In this document: positions 48,375 through 59,910 of the stretch, in pieces
Layout: every line of letters starts with the position of its first letter
Position numbering within the stretch: the first letter of the stretch is position 1
Assembly: GCA_032622095.1 (NCBI GenBank)
Contig: CP136064.1
Coordinates: forward strand, 113,822,004-113,886,003
Direction: 5' to 3'
Length of the DNA stretch: 64,000 nt
Source: Siphonodentalium dalli
Lineage: Eukaryota > Mollusca > Scaphopoda > Gadilida > Siphonodentaliidae
Translations under genes and position numbers: made by a program
Notes under the pieces: generated by a model
Database searches by the model: none
Seen by the model: the letters and a program-made list of their open reading frames with translations, nothing else
What the model was told of the DNA's origin: nothing

Positions 48375-49956
48375 GGGGGTGTTTATACATTACCCGGCGA
48401 AGATCGCATTCGCTTTAGCCGGCAGCGGTAACAATAGAGTGTTTATACTTCGCCGGATAAGAATTACGGCTATCCGGATATACAGCTATACGGTTTTCAA
48501 CTTTTGGATAAAATGATTTAGTACAAGCACCTGATTGTCGTATGGATTCTAATTCGCTCTGCGGTTAAGTTAGATGTTTATCTGGGGTCATGCCGTCATG
48601 GGTGATTTCCTTTCAACAATTAACTCTAACAATATTATTGTGCAATCGCTGATAGACCAGCCCGCTTTTCACCTGTGTATATATTGGTCAGTGTGCCAGT
48701 TTGATTGTCTCTAATCAGCTGTCAGGTCGGTGGTCACACACCTTGGTTATAAGCTATTATTATAAATACTAACCGATGATGGTACACGTACTCTGCATGT
48801 ACATGGTACATTTGTTGCGCATTCGAGGGAATTAATTCATGTACATGTATGTCCATATATATATATGGAAGAAATGGGATGGCACGTTTCTGTGGATTCA
48901 AACTTAATGGACAATTAGTTCAATAATCTAAATCTGAGTGCGCCGTGGACATATTTACACAGGGACGGGTCTAGAGGGCCTGATTTGGAGGTGTGGGACT
49001 GTTCATCTTTGGAATTTATCGACCGACCGTGGTTATGGCCAGGTGTGAGAATTTTTTTTAATCTGAACCCTGAAAATTGCAAAATCCTAGCATCCAGCCT
49101 TAAGATTTCCAATTGTTGGACATTTTCCAAACTTGACGCACCTCTAAGGTTGGATCATTTCAAACTGATGGTCATTTCAGTCCAACAATTTGGTCAAAAA
49201 ATAAGCAAATGTTGCCTAAAGAAATCACCAATAACAAATTGTTGAAAATAAAACTACGAGAACAATTTCAACATATTGCTGATGTCACATGTCCAACTAT
49301 TGCCGTGTCAGGTATGAAATTTCCAGCTTTTGAATATTTTGATTAAAGTTGTGATGAGACCCCCCCCCCCCCCCCCATCGCCACGGCCCTATATACATGG
49401 ACATGGTGAACGCCCGAGTAAAATGAAAAAAATATTTTATTGTATAATGTGCAAACGGAAAATGTGTCACATTTGATTCGCGATGTTGAAACTTATATAT
49501 ATAATATAAAATCCAATCCGAATGATTAGACACCAATTTGTAGATGTATGCGACGAAAAGATCTCAAAACTGACAATGGTGCGACACTCACTTCACAGGC
49601 TGTATGTGAACCCAAACAAACCATTAACAATGTTTTTTAAATATCTATAAAATTACCAATAGCAATACCTGAAAGTTTGAGTTGGATATTAATAATTTCG
49701 GCATTTCCATTTCTAAAAAGTTTCATTTCACTATACTGCCCAGCCATATCTCTAACATGAAGCGGCTAGATGTTTACAGGTGTACAGCAATATCATATTG
49801 CAGTTCAGTGAGAACTAAAACGAAAACTATTAACAAGTAAAGGAGACACATGAATATATGCGTATCTTCGCCGGCGATGTGTAAACAATCTGCCCAACCT
49901 TCGCCGGCTAACGGGTTCGCCGGGTAACGGCTTCACCGGCTATGTGTAAACGTCAC
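48375..49956. mobile_element. 1.6-kb TIR element inserted at an E1/E2 junction
   Basis: CTCA flanks both ends (48371-48374 and 49957-49960). Removing the element with one CTCA restores CTAGTCTCATATATATTTTG, exactly the junction at 51017-51036. Ends GGGGGTGTTTATACAT and ATGTGTAAACGTCAC are imperfect inverted repeats, followed inward by multiple CCGGCGAAG motifs. The interior includes a piece of the 38.4-kb repeat family inverted and a poly-C run at about 49361-49377. No protein was recognised. Confidence 0.75.
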
Positions 49957-50517
49957 CTCATATATATTTTGAAGATCTCTGTCTGTATGTTTGTCTGTCT
50001 GTATGTATGTCATTTATACAAATCTACGATTCTCGACCGATCGGGACGAAACTTGGTACGTGTGTGTAGTTTGACCAGGCGGTCGTCATTGTCGTATTGG
50101 CGAGCCCGTGCGGCGCCCGCTTCGCGCATGCGCAGACGAGATCTCGGAAACGGGTGGAGCTATCGACTTGAAATTTGCTATGTGAATGTATCTTGCCCCG
50201 GATACGAATTTTATCGGGTCGCCGAGCCCGTGCGACGCCAGCTTCGCGAATGCGCAGACCAGATCTAGGAAACGGGTGGAGCTATCGACTTGAAATTTGG
50301 TATGTGAATGTATCTTGCCCCGGATACGAATTTTATCGGGTCACCGAGCCCGTGCAACGCCAGCTTCGCGCATGCGCAGACCAGATCTCGGAAACGGGTA
50401 GAGCTATCGACTTGAAATTTGGTTTTTGAATAGCCCGGACAACGTCGGGCTGGGTAGAGCTATCGACTTGAAATTTGGTTTTTGAATAGCCCGGACAACG
50501 TCGGGCTCATAGGCTAG
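49957..50517 (+). mobile_element. Helitron-like element E2 (family A)
   Basis: Its first five bases are probably at 48370-48374, before the TIR insertion. It contains the microsatellite, the ACGAAACTTGGTACG segment and about three copies of the 122-bp GC-rich unit, then GCCCGGACAACGTCGGGC and CTAG at 50514-50517. Confidence 0.65.
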
Positions 50518-51020
50518 TCTATTATATATTTTGGGAAATCTGTCTGTCTGTCTGTGTGTTCGCGATGGACTCGAAAACGGCCGAGCCGATTTCGATGAAA
50601 CTTGGTATGTCGGGGTACTTTCGGCCGGGGAGTGTCGTAAGCCTATTCGTTTGCCCGTGTGACGTGACCTTGACTTTGAAATCGGGTCAATTCAAGGTCA
50701 AATCACGAATTTTGATTGGATTTCGACGAAATTTGATACGTATGGTTACTTTTGTCCACTGAGTGTTTGGACGGGTCAAATCGTGACCCCGACATGACCT
50801 TGACCTTCAAAATGATCAATTCGAGGTCAAATCGGGTAAAACCGGATGGATTTCGACGGGTACTTTTGTCGGGTACTTTTGTCCGGGCAGTGTTTTGGAC
50901 GGGTCAAATCGTGACCCCACCTGACCTTGACCTTCAAAATGGACAATTAAAGGTCAAATCGCGCAATTCGCCGAAAAGCAGAGGGGAAACAGCCCGGACG
51001 AAGTCGGGTCCACCTGCTAG
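50518..51020 (+). mobile_element. Helitron-like element E3 (family B)
   Basis: It starts TCTATTATATATTTTGG directly after the CTAG of E2 and ends with the hairpin GCCCGGACGAAGTCGGG followed by TCCACCTG and CTAG (51017-51020). The body has several TGACCTTGACCTTCAAAATG segments. It differs from family A internally but has the same end structure. Confidence 0.65.
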
Positions 51021-52073
51021 TCTCATATATATTTTGAAGACCTCTGTCTGTATGTATGTTTGTTTGTTTGTCTGTCTGTCTGTCATTTATACAAATCTAC
51101 GATTCTCGACCGATCGGGACGAAACTTGGTACGTGTGTGTAGTTTGACCAGGCGGTGAACGTTGTCGTATTGGCGAGCCCGTGCGGCGCCCGCTTCGCGC
51201 ATGCGCAGACGAGATCTCGGAAACGGGTGGAGCTATCGACTTGAAATTTGCTATGTGAATGTATCTTGCCCCGGATACGAATTTTATCGGGTCGCCGAGC
51301 CCGTGCGACACCAGCTTCGCGCATGCGCAGACGAGATCTCGGAAACGGGTGGAGCTATCGACTTGAAATTTGCTATGTGAATGTATCTTGCCCCGGATAC
51401 GAATTTTATCGGGTCGCCGAGCCCGTGTGACACCAGCTTCGCGCATGCGCAGACGAGATCTCGGAAACGGGTGGAGCTATCGACTTGAAATTTGCTATGT
51501 ATCTTGCCCCGGATACGAATTTTATCTCGACCGATCGGGACGAAACTTGGTACGTGTGTGTAGTTTGACCAGGCGGTCGTCGTTGTCGTATTGGCGAGCC
51601 CGTGCGGCGCTTCGCGCATGCGCAGACGAGATCTCGGAAACGGGTGGAGCTGTCGACTTGAAATTTGCTATGTGAATGTATCTTGCCCCGGATACGAATT
51701 TTATCGGGTCGCCGAGCCCGTGCGACGCCAGCTTCGCGCATGCGCAGACGAGATCTCGGAAACGGGTGGAGCTATCGACTTGAAATTTGGTATGTGAATG
51801 TGTCTTGCCCCGGATACGAATTTTATCGGGTCGCCGAGCCCGTGCGACGCCAGCTTCGCGCATGCGCAGACCAGATCTTGGAAACGGGTGGAGCTATCGA
51901 CTTGAAATTTGGTTTTTGAATGTATCTTGCCCCGGATACGAATTTTATCAGGTCGCCGAGCCCGTGCGACGCCAGCTTCGCGCATGCGCAGACCAGATCT
52001 CGGAAACGGGTAGAGCTATCGACTTGAAATTTGGTTTTCGAATAGCACGGACAACATCGGGCTCATCGGCGAG
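51021..52073 (+). mobile_element. Helitron-like element E4 (family A, expanded)
   Basis: It starts TCTCATATATATTTTG immediately after the CTAG of E3 and ends CGAG, a variant of CTAG. About seven to eight copies of the 122-bp unit (GGGTCGCCGAGCCCGTGCGA, GCATGCGCAGACGAGATC, ATGTATCTTGCCCCGGATAC) follow each other. A partial internal restart of the 5' segment lies at about 51527-51600. Long open frames on both strands simply follow this repeat. Confidence 0.65.
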
Positions 52074-52584
52074 TCTAATATATATTCTGGGACTTCTGTT
52101 TGTCTGTCTGTATGTTTGTTTGTTTGTTTGTTTGTTAGCAATGGCCGGGAAAACTGCCGGACGGATTTCGACGAAATTTGATACCTAGGGTTACTTTTGT
52201 CCGGGGAGTGTTTTGGACCGGTCAAATCGTGACCCCGACCTGACCTTGACCTTCAAAATGGTAAATTCAAGGTCAATTCGGGTAAAACCGGACGGATTTC
52301 GACATAATTTGATACCTATTAGTACTTTTGTGCGGGGGGTGTTTTGGACGGGTCAAATCGTGACCCCGACCTGACCTTGACCTTCAAAATTGTCAATTCA
52401 ATGTCAAATCGGGTAAAACCGGACGGATTTCGACGGGTGCTTTTGTCCGGGGAGTGTTTTGGACGGGTCAAATCGTGACCCCAACCTGACCTTGACCTTC
52501 AGAATGATCAATTCAAGGTCAAATCGCGCCTTTCACCGGAAGCAGAGGAGAATCAGCCAGGACGAAGTCGGGCCCACCAGCTAG
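52074..52584 (+). mobile_element. Helitron-like element E5 (family B)
   Basis: It starts TCTAATATATATTCTGGG after E4 and ends with a GGACGAAGTCGGGC segment and CTAG at 52581-52584 before a T. The body matches E3, with more copies of the GTGACCCCGACCTGACC segment. Confidence 0.65.
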
Positions 52585-52625
52585 TAGGGTATATTTTCCT
52601 CCCGACCCAGCATGCATGCTGTTTA

Positions 52626-52733
52626 TGGGGATCTTCATGTTTGAGATGGGGATCTTTATGTTTGAGATGGGATCTTTATGTTTGAGATGGGATCTTTATG
52701 TTTGAGATGGGATCTTTATGTTTGAGATGGCGA
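52626..52733 (+). repeat. 20-bp minisatellite, about six units
   Basis: GGGATCTTTATGTTTGAGAT repeats head to tail; the first units read GGGGATCTTCATG. No other feature was seen in it. Confidence 0.8.
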
Positions 52734-52739
52734 GTCAAC

Positions 52740-54185
52740 ACGAGTCCATGATTATGGATCAGTTGGCGCATGTTTAATATCAATACAGTAACATGAAACC
52801 ACAGGTCGTTTGCGAACTTTTAACTTATGTTCGGTGCTCTAAAAGTCAAATTATTTCATAATAAAGAGCGTCGATCTGTCTTTCGTTCTACATTAGCGGC
52901 AATTATTAAAGAGCGTTCTTGATACCCATGTAAAAAGCTTATATACAAATTATCATCTTATTTAGTTGCCCTTGTGCGTCTTTCTGGTAGTGGGTCTGTT
53001 ACGAATGACAGTAATTTTCATGTTTCATTTTCATGGAATGCGGAACATTAATTGATGAAAGGAGATAAAATTTTCTGAAACTTTTGTTCTTCTCTTTTCG
53101 GCATCCCGTAGTGTTCACATTCTCATAGTACTATAATGGTTAGATGAAGATTAACGTGTTCATCAACAGTGATCACATGTCTTGAGCATGTGAGTGCAAG
53201 TTGGTGTAAACAGCACACAAGTGTCAGCCGCGCGTTTTGCACAAATGCAGGTAAAAATTGCAAAACATTTTCAACAACAAAAATTGATTCATATGGGATA
53301 AACGATTTAAGTGAGAATATGAATCAGAAACTTGGTTTCAAGTCTGTATCAAACATAAGATGTGATCAGTGGGAGGTTAAGAGAGTAAGAGAGGACATAC
53401 CAAGTTTGTCTGATTAGAAACAGAAAGAGAATTTGAAGAAATGCGGATAATCTGATATTATAAACAGATTTATTGAATCTGACATGTCATCTGAGCCGAC
53501 ATCGCAATCACCGTGACAATTCACACAGAAATCAAATATTTGCACTTTGTGGTCTACATAACAGTGTGCACTCGGACAGGCAGGTCGTTCATGTCAAATG
53601 AACATAAATGTCCAATTCAAATAGGAATCTCTACTAGCAAACCACGCCATATCATTCAGGCGTAAATTGATATGTCGAACGTTATATTGGGATTAATTGA
53701 CAGTTCATTAATCTGACACTCGGCTGGAGATTGTACTACAAGGCGTCGCGAATTCTATCAGATCCATGATATATCACATGAAACCCCTATAATATCATTG
53801 AAAAATCCATTAGATATATTCTTATCTCTCACTAGTGGGAACTCGCCACGTGCTTCCCGGGATACTTGGCATCGCGCCAAGTAAATTACCTCGTGGATTA
53901 ATACTATTTAGAAAAGCCGCACTTGACACCAATACTAGACATTGCAAAATGATTGCTTTGTTAACTAAAGTTCAATTATTGTCCAACTTCGTTGCACTAA
54001 CGAAAATAGGCACAAAAACAAAGAGGCAAATTATTGGGGGCTATATGTTTCGTCACAAGGCAGAGCGCAAAATACTGTCGTATACATGTATGCATTTTAC
54101 ATGTATTTTTCAGCTTCTTTTAAAGATTTTGATTTGTTAATAGGTATAAAGCTCTAGTTTTTTTTTATGTGATATACAAGATTTT
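52740..54185. other. Intergenic, no gene seen
   Basis: AT-rich DNA without recognisable coding or repeat structure. Open frames at 53.2 and 53.8 kb have no domain and ordinary intergenic composition. Confidence 0.4.
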
Positions 54186-54191
54186 CAACTC

Positions 54192-54253
54192 GTTATGTTG
54201 GGATATAAGATGTCATGAAACTCGTTTCATAAAATCTTATATCCCAACATAAC
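54192..54253. repeat. 62-bp palindrome
   Basis: GTTATGTTGGGATATAAGAT and its complement flank a second short pair, ATGAAAC and GTTTCAT, so nearly the whole segment folds into one stem. Confidence 0.75.
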
Positions 54254-54293
54254 TCGTTGGAGATCCTCTATATCTACATCCACAAATTCAACT

Positions 54294-54500
54294 CAAGCCT
54301 TGAAATGGGGTGTCTGTCATTTGCAGAATGAGGTCCCCAGAGGGTGAATTTAGTGATGCTACCCCGCATAGCGGGCTAGCATCACCAAATTCACCCTCTG
54401 GGAACCTCATTCTGCTAGCCCGCTATGCGGGGTAGCATCACTAAATTCACCCTATGGGGACCTCATTCTGCAAATGACAGACACTCTATGTCAAGGCTTG
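54294..54500. mobile_element. Nested three-arm palindromic element
   Basis: Outer arms CAAGCCTTGA and TCAAGGCTTG enclose GTGTCTGTCATTTGCAGAAT and its complement. Inside, a 37-bp module (AGCATCAC...CTCATTCTG) occurs three times, once inverted (54323-54360) and twice direct (54378-54414, 54434-54470). The copies are separated by CCCGCATAGCGGG hairpins. Several alternative folds are possible. Probably a MITE that duplicated part of itself. Confidence 0.75.
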
Positions 54501-54959
54501 TAGAAGTCTTCTCATAGAAACTCTCACTTCCATCCTTGTTGAAATCCTCAGGGCCAGTGTTTGTCGGAGATTTGTCAGAGCAAGCAAACGGAACATATAG
54601 TTGATTTCACTGAATTGACAGACGTCAATCAGAGCTCCGCTCATGATCGTTTTCCAATTAAAATCAATTAATTTAATCTTATCGATCCATAATACATAGG
54701 TACTAAGATAACATATTATACATTATGTACATGACTTACATAATAAATATCCAAATGACATACATTATAATATATGCACAGTATCTATACATGTATCTAT
54801 ATTTGCGAAAGTCTGTCTGTCTGTTTTATAGAAATTCGCGGGTGACCATCTGGATGACACTAAAGGGGTGTTACAGGGGTAACTTTTTCCGAGGAAGATA
54901 ATGGTGCAGGTTAGAATTTCTAAAGTTACACTGTTGTTGTCAGTGGCAAATAAGGGGGA

Positions 54960-55690
54960 GGGCAGAAAACAAATTTGTCGCCGATTTCCCCAAACTTTTA
55001 CATAATGATGTCCGTGATATGGGGCATCTAATGGGAAGCTTTAAATATGTCAAAAGTGGACCCAATTTTCAAGTCAGGGGTGCACTGATGGGGATAGGGG
55101 CAACATAATTGATAACAATATTATTATCGCCGATTTCCACCAAATTGATACACAGCATTCTTCGTGTGATTTCAAGAAGTCAACATGGTGCCGTTTGGGT
55201 GAGAGTTTGGGGGGCACTAAATTTGATAATAATTTGTTTAGTCGCTGTTACCACCAAACTTATACATAATCATCTCCATCAGGAGTCTAATGGTGTGTCT
55301 TAAAGCTGTCAAAGGTGGCGTCAATCGAGTCCGGTGTGCAGCGAGGGGAGAGGGCACCAAAATTGATAAAAACTATTTTTAGCGCCGATTTCCACCAAAT
55401 TGATACACATTATCTCCATAATACGATGAATCAAATCGTATGATTTAAAGACGCCAAAGTGGTGTCGTTTGTGGTCGCCGATCACCACCAAACTTATAAA
55501 TAATAATCTCCGTGATATCAGGAGTCTAATTGTGTGGTTTAAAGATGGACGTACTTTAAATATGTCAAAAGTGGCGGCGTTCGAGTCACGGTGGGGATGA
55601 TCACAAAAGCTGATAAAAATAAGTTTAGTACTAATTTCCGCCAAATTCATACACGTTCTTCTCCAATTGTACGAGGAATCAAATCACGTG
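54960..55690. repeat. Degenerate tandem repeats of about 90-160 bp
   Basis: CGCCGATTTCCACCAAATTG and variants recur near 54977, 55128, 55241, 55383, 55477 and 55630. Each is followed by TACACA..., a GAATCAAAT-like piece, GTCAAAAGTGG and GGGGCACCAAAATTGATAA. There is no stable reading frame. Confidence 0.65.
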
Positions 55691-55701
55691 GGTTAAAGAC
55701 A

Positions 55702-56275
55702 TCACATTTGGTGCATTTGTGTCAGGGTGGAGATAGGAGGAGCACTAACATTGAATAGTCTCTCGCACTCGAGAAGATAGTGAAATTCATCTCCAATCTT
55801 TCTGGAGTTGCATAGTGTACAAAGTCGGTCAGTTTGTTCAGGTTTTCGCCAGCGTCCTGTTTCAATCGGTAAATGGTGGTTTACTAGGTTCAACGTTAGA
55901 TACCTTTCGAAATTTAAGTCATGTTTAAAAATTTGGTATATCTGTCCACGATTGGAGCTGTTCATATCAATTTTCGCCAGGTATCTGCATGTGAATTCTG
56001 AAATTAAACTACACTTTATATACGAAAATAATTGGCCATGTATGGTATGCGTTACATATGTCATGCGTGTAATTGGTTACAGTGTTATAGTAAACCATAT
56101 ACTCGGTATAACAAAGGTAAATTATTAGCATTGATATCGAACATGTCTGTGCTAATTTCAGAAGTATTCTGGGATATCTTACCTTCTCACTGTTCATGAT
56201 TTTAAAACAATATTTTATTATTCTCGTGTTTATATACACGTCAAGCGGTAGCCTCCCACATTCCCCATACAACAT
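55702..56275 (-). pseudogene. LINE D: 3' terminal fragment of a different LINE
   Basis: The upstream frame (56275 to about 56130) gives MLYGECGRLPLDVYI with TRIIKYCFK, and the downstream frame (56064-55702) gives HHLPIETGRW then LCTLC...GDEFHYLLEC, a C-x2-C...H-x4-C motif. This pair of segments is typical of the C-terminal tail after the RT in many invertebrate LINEs. A frameshift separates the halves, and the RT itself is absent, so the copy is 5' truncated. The tail differs from LINEs A-C, which carry C-x-C-G. Confidence 0.7.
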
Positions 56276-56279
56276 AAAG

Positions 56280-57165
56280 TTGGGAGTAGATGGCCGAGGA
56301 TGAATAAAACAACATTCATAAATAAACTAAACTGCTTTCAATGTAATAATATGTATAACGACGAAAGTATGCACTGGGAGCGAGTAACTGATGTTTTCGG
56401 AATAGACGATTATGCATTGTTGCAAACTAGTTCAACGCCGAGAGCTTTCCGATGAATGGCAACAAGCCATATTTCCGACTAAATCCTGAAAAGTTACCCA
56501 TAATTCTGATGTGGTTAAGGAGTCGATTAATTAGAGCATTGCTGTACCCCCCAAAAAAAACGTCCGACCGGGTGTGATCCATAGTTATTGGAACTTGACA
56601 ATTGACGCCTCTGTCGTTTTGCTTTGTCTCTGCAGCGCAATGGAAGGAATTCCTGTTATGTTACAAGTTAGTGGAACTTCGTGTTCAAATATATACGTCA
56701 TTATATATACATGCACGTGTATGAAAATAGACACAGGTTTCATAGAAATTGACATGGAACCACGAAAATATCGTTAAATTCATTTCAAATGATGTGACTA
56801 TGCTATGTCTATGTTCTATGTTCCCATTGAAGAGCGTTTGTATTAATGATTAGATATGATCTATCCTGCGTAGATTCTTCATTGCTGCACCAACGCTTCC
56901 GACATCAATCACTCTGTGTTAAAACGATTGTTTATTTTTCGTGTTGCTTGGTCGCATTAGAGTAATGTCGCTAACAAGACATGTCCTCTGTCACACAGTA
57001 TTTCGATCTCTCGTTCACAGCTAAATCCACGTTCAGTAAATATCCACACCAGCATTGCCCGAATATAATCCCATTATTCATATAATATGCAGTAAACAAA
57101 CAAGAGATAATTATCAGCTCACGGAATTTGTGCCTGAAATATGTAGTAGTTTTTATGGTCCTGGT
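56280..57165. other. Upstream region of gene 3
   Basis: This is the likely proximal promoter region. No repeat family was recognised. A GATGTGGTT segment and AT-rich tracts are present, but no specific binding sites are called. Confidence 0.4.
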
Positions 57166-57172
57166 TATAAAA
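57166..57172 (+). promoter_or_regulatory. TATA box of gene 3
   Basis: TATAAAA lies 62 bases before the ATG at 57228. About 33 bases downstream is TCACTAA (A at 57199), and TCAGTT at 57205-57210 is another initiator-like site, giving a 5' UTR of 20-30 bases. Confidence 0.6.
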
Positions 57173-57227
57173 TCTCCGAGGACGTTCGACCTGGCATCAC
57201 TAACTCAGTTATCATCCGCCAACAGAC

Positions 57228-57261
57228 ATGTGTTCCCTCGTCGTCTTATCTGTACTCATAG
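57228..57261 (+). CDS. Gene 3, exon 1: signal peptide
   Basis: ATG opens MCSLVVLSVLI and a single G, then a strong donor ATAG|GTGAGT at 57261/57262. The intron is phase 1, as needed by the exon at 63752. Joining gives a typical signal peptide: a hydrophobic core ending GAAMS before the CBM14 domain. A TATA box at the right distance supports this start. The exon is too short to be found by frame length alone. Confidence 0.75.
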
Positions 57262-57529
57262 GTGAGTTGAAATCATCCGTTATGCTTTTTTAAATAATAT
57301 TTCAAACTGATAGTTGTACTGTGGTACTACATTTGTATTATAGTATTGTAGAAAAGGTTAAAATTTTGGTCACCAATGGCTTTGAGGAGGCATAATAACC
57401 GAAGCCACGTGCCGCCACCCCCACACCACCTGACGCGGTGTTATTATGTTGCATCTCCAACAACTAGCTTGTACACGCATACGGCATTTTTGCTTCTGCT
57501 CACCCGTCATATTAGAATCAATTCGAGCA

Positions 57530-57780
57530 CACCTTGCCGTCCGCATTTATTGGAGAATTGTTTTGAAAAATTACAGGCATGTTTAGGATCATTTCTTGAT
57601 GGGGACTATCGATTTTGAACTATTTTCGACGAAAAATATGACCGCTAACAGCAACCTTGGATTTTACTCTGTGCATGATTAAATTCATTGTCACCCCCTA
57701 CAGAAGATATCCCTCACCCTGCCATCACAAAGTTTGAAATGGATCATCTGGATGACCATTGGTGGGAGCCGTCAATTGTT
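57530..57780 (-). repeat. Inverted copy of the 61-kb repeat
   Basis: GTCCGCATTTATTGGAGAAT, TTACAGGCATGTTTAGGA, TTTTCGACGAAAAATATG and ATCTGGATGACCATTGGTGG are reverse complements of segments at about 61110-61345. The two copies are about 3.3 kb apart in the same intron. Confidence 0.65.
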
Positions 57781-58664
57781 TTCAGAATTTTGTTCTCGCG
57801 AGAACACCAATTTATCATAACACAACTGATACATGAATGTTAAACCAAAATAGTTTGCAAATAATATCTTCATTTTGGGTGTTTGGTGATTTTGGCATAT
57901 AGGTAGATCGTGTATTCTACACCCTCAATCCTTTCCGCGCATACAAGCTAATTAGGTTTTCAGGTTCAAAACAGTGTGTACATTCGAAACCATGTTGGCA
58001 ATATGATTGTGACCATAATAGGTCACAAATTCCTTCGAATTGGCTGTTTCGTAGCAATATCCCATTGAACGATACAAGGACGAAATTACGTATTTGTACA
58101 ACGACGTCTTTGTAGTGATACATATAACAAGTAAATTTATATATTCTTAAAGATGCCGCATTCGTTTGACATGAATCAAATTATTCTATTTTCCGGTGTT
58201 TACAATATATTAAGAACACGGTGAGTGTTGGCATTTTAGCCAAGTCAAAATAAAGACACGTGATGTACTGTAATATGAGCTCGACACGGCCAGCTCCCTC
58301 GCTGGGATGCTGCTGTTTGATCGCCCATATTAAAACTAACGTCCCTATTCGGGACGGTTGTGGCAAATTCGTCTCCATTTGTGGATGTCCAACTTAGAAT
58401 ATCAAATTCACTAACACTATATATAAATACCAAACCGGAGTAATTGGAGAAAATCCATTCGCACCCCTTTGCCTTGTGTCGGCAAACTGTCACCACCAAC
58501 TTTCAAACTGTCGGTGTAAATTCCTAACCTAAACCCCATGACTGGAAATTCAGTCCAAAAAAATTAGCATTGCATGCATAGACCCCTTTGTAGAAAACAT
58601 AAATTATTTGCATGGTCGATATTTTCATTTGCACCCATATAACAAATTCAATATACGGAAATGT

Positions 58665-59112
58665 TGATCTAATGGTCTGTTAGGCATGAAATGTCTAACA
58701 TGAAAATGACAGGTACAATTGCACACTGATATTTTCTTGCTGCAAAGATTACGCCCGTGAGAATGCGGCGGTTTAGACGGCGTTGATTGAGCTCAATCAG
58801 AACATTATTAGTCATGTTGATCTAATGGTCTGTTAGGCATGAAATGTCTAACTTGTCGGAGCCACACCAACCCGACCACACGTCCCTGTGGTAAAGAATT
58901 GCCTTGATTTAATTGAGTTTATGACAATACTGGAGTATATCCATTTAGATAAATAATGGCGCGTTCACATCTAGCTGCAAGAAAATATCTGCAAGAAAAT
59001 GACAGGTACAATTGCACACTGATATTTTCTTGCTGCAAAGATTACGCCCGTGAGCATGCGGCGGTTTAGACGGCGTTGATTGAGCTCAATCAGAACAGTA
59101 TTAGTCATGCTT
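58665..59112 (+). repeat. Direct duplication, 292-bp period
   Basis: A 115-bp block beginning GAAAATGACAGGTACAATTG occurs at 58702 and 58994 with almost no change. A second block, TGATCTAATGGTCTGTTAGG, occurs at about 58665 and 58819. Each large block contains ATATTTTCTTGCTGCA, and its complement lies next to the second copy. Confidence 0.75.
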
Positions 59113-59379
59113 GTTCAAGTGAATTGCGTCCGGTAAACAACCTATAGTCCATTTTGGCAATTCATAGCTTTATGAAATTTCCAACTGTTGACATGTATTA
59201 CCGACGTCGGGTGGGATGAGGCACCCACCGACCTGTAGTTGCAACGTTGCTAATCTCATGCATAAAGACCTTCTACGTAATGAGAAAGTGGTCACGTTAT
59301 TTGGAAATTTGGAAATGTTATAATTTCATAGTACATGCATATGTGGGGTGACAAAAGTTATTATGGTTTTGTGGCAAAT

Positions 59380-59910
59380 CGGATGACCCCCACTCCCATT
59401 GAGACCCCATAGGAAATTTTCTAGAGAATGTTGCTTGGTTCATGGGGCTGTAGTGTATATTACGTTACCGAACTTACATGGGTGGATGTGGGGACGTGAG
59501 ACCCCCCCCCCCCCGCCAACTATGGTCAAAGTTTTCACCAGTTGGAATCAATATTAGTTGGAAATTTCACACCAACAATGGTTTGAAATTGTTCTGGTAG
59601 TCTGATTTTTCAACCATTAATGTATGTGGAATTAGTGGTTTTAGACCAACATTTGCATTTCTTCCTACTTTGATCAAAATATTGGTTTGGAATTTCTTCT
59701 AGGCCCCTCCCTCCCCGGTGTCCAGTCAAAATTCAAGGCATGTGGGTTACCAGATGGGAAATTCAAAGACATTGGGAGGTGTGCAAATTGAATTATGTGA
59801 TCTTGGGAGTTTGGCCCGGTTCAAGAGGGGGGTGCAGTTGGAAATCCATGGACATCCTCCGTCAGCGGAAACCCTCAAAAGATATACGTCCCCACACATA
59901 TCCATATAAT
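59380..59910 (+). repeat. Copy of the 38.4-kb repeat family with poly-C
   Basis: GTGTCCAGTCAAAATTCAAG, GATCTTGGGAGTTTGGCC and GCAGTTGGAAATCCATGGAC match segments at 38.43-38.56 and 39.42-39.57 kb. A poly-C run is at about 59502-59515. Short open frames here have no domain. Confidence 0.55.

Noticed and set aside
50175-52188. Many overlapping frames on both strands with shared peptides
   Set aside because: They follow the 122-bp unit of Helitron-like family A on both strands and carry no known domain.
53835-54140. 101-codon plus-strand frame
   Set aside because: No domain, no splice context and AT-rich intergenic composition.
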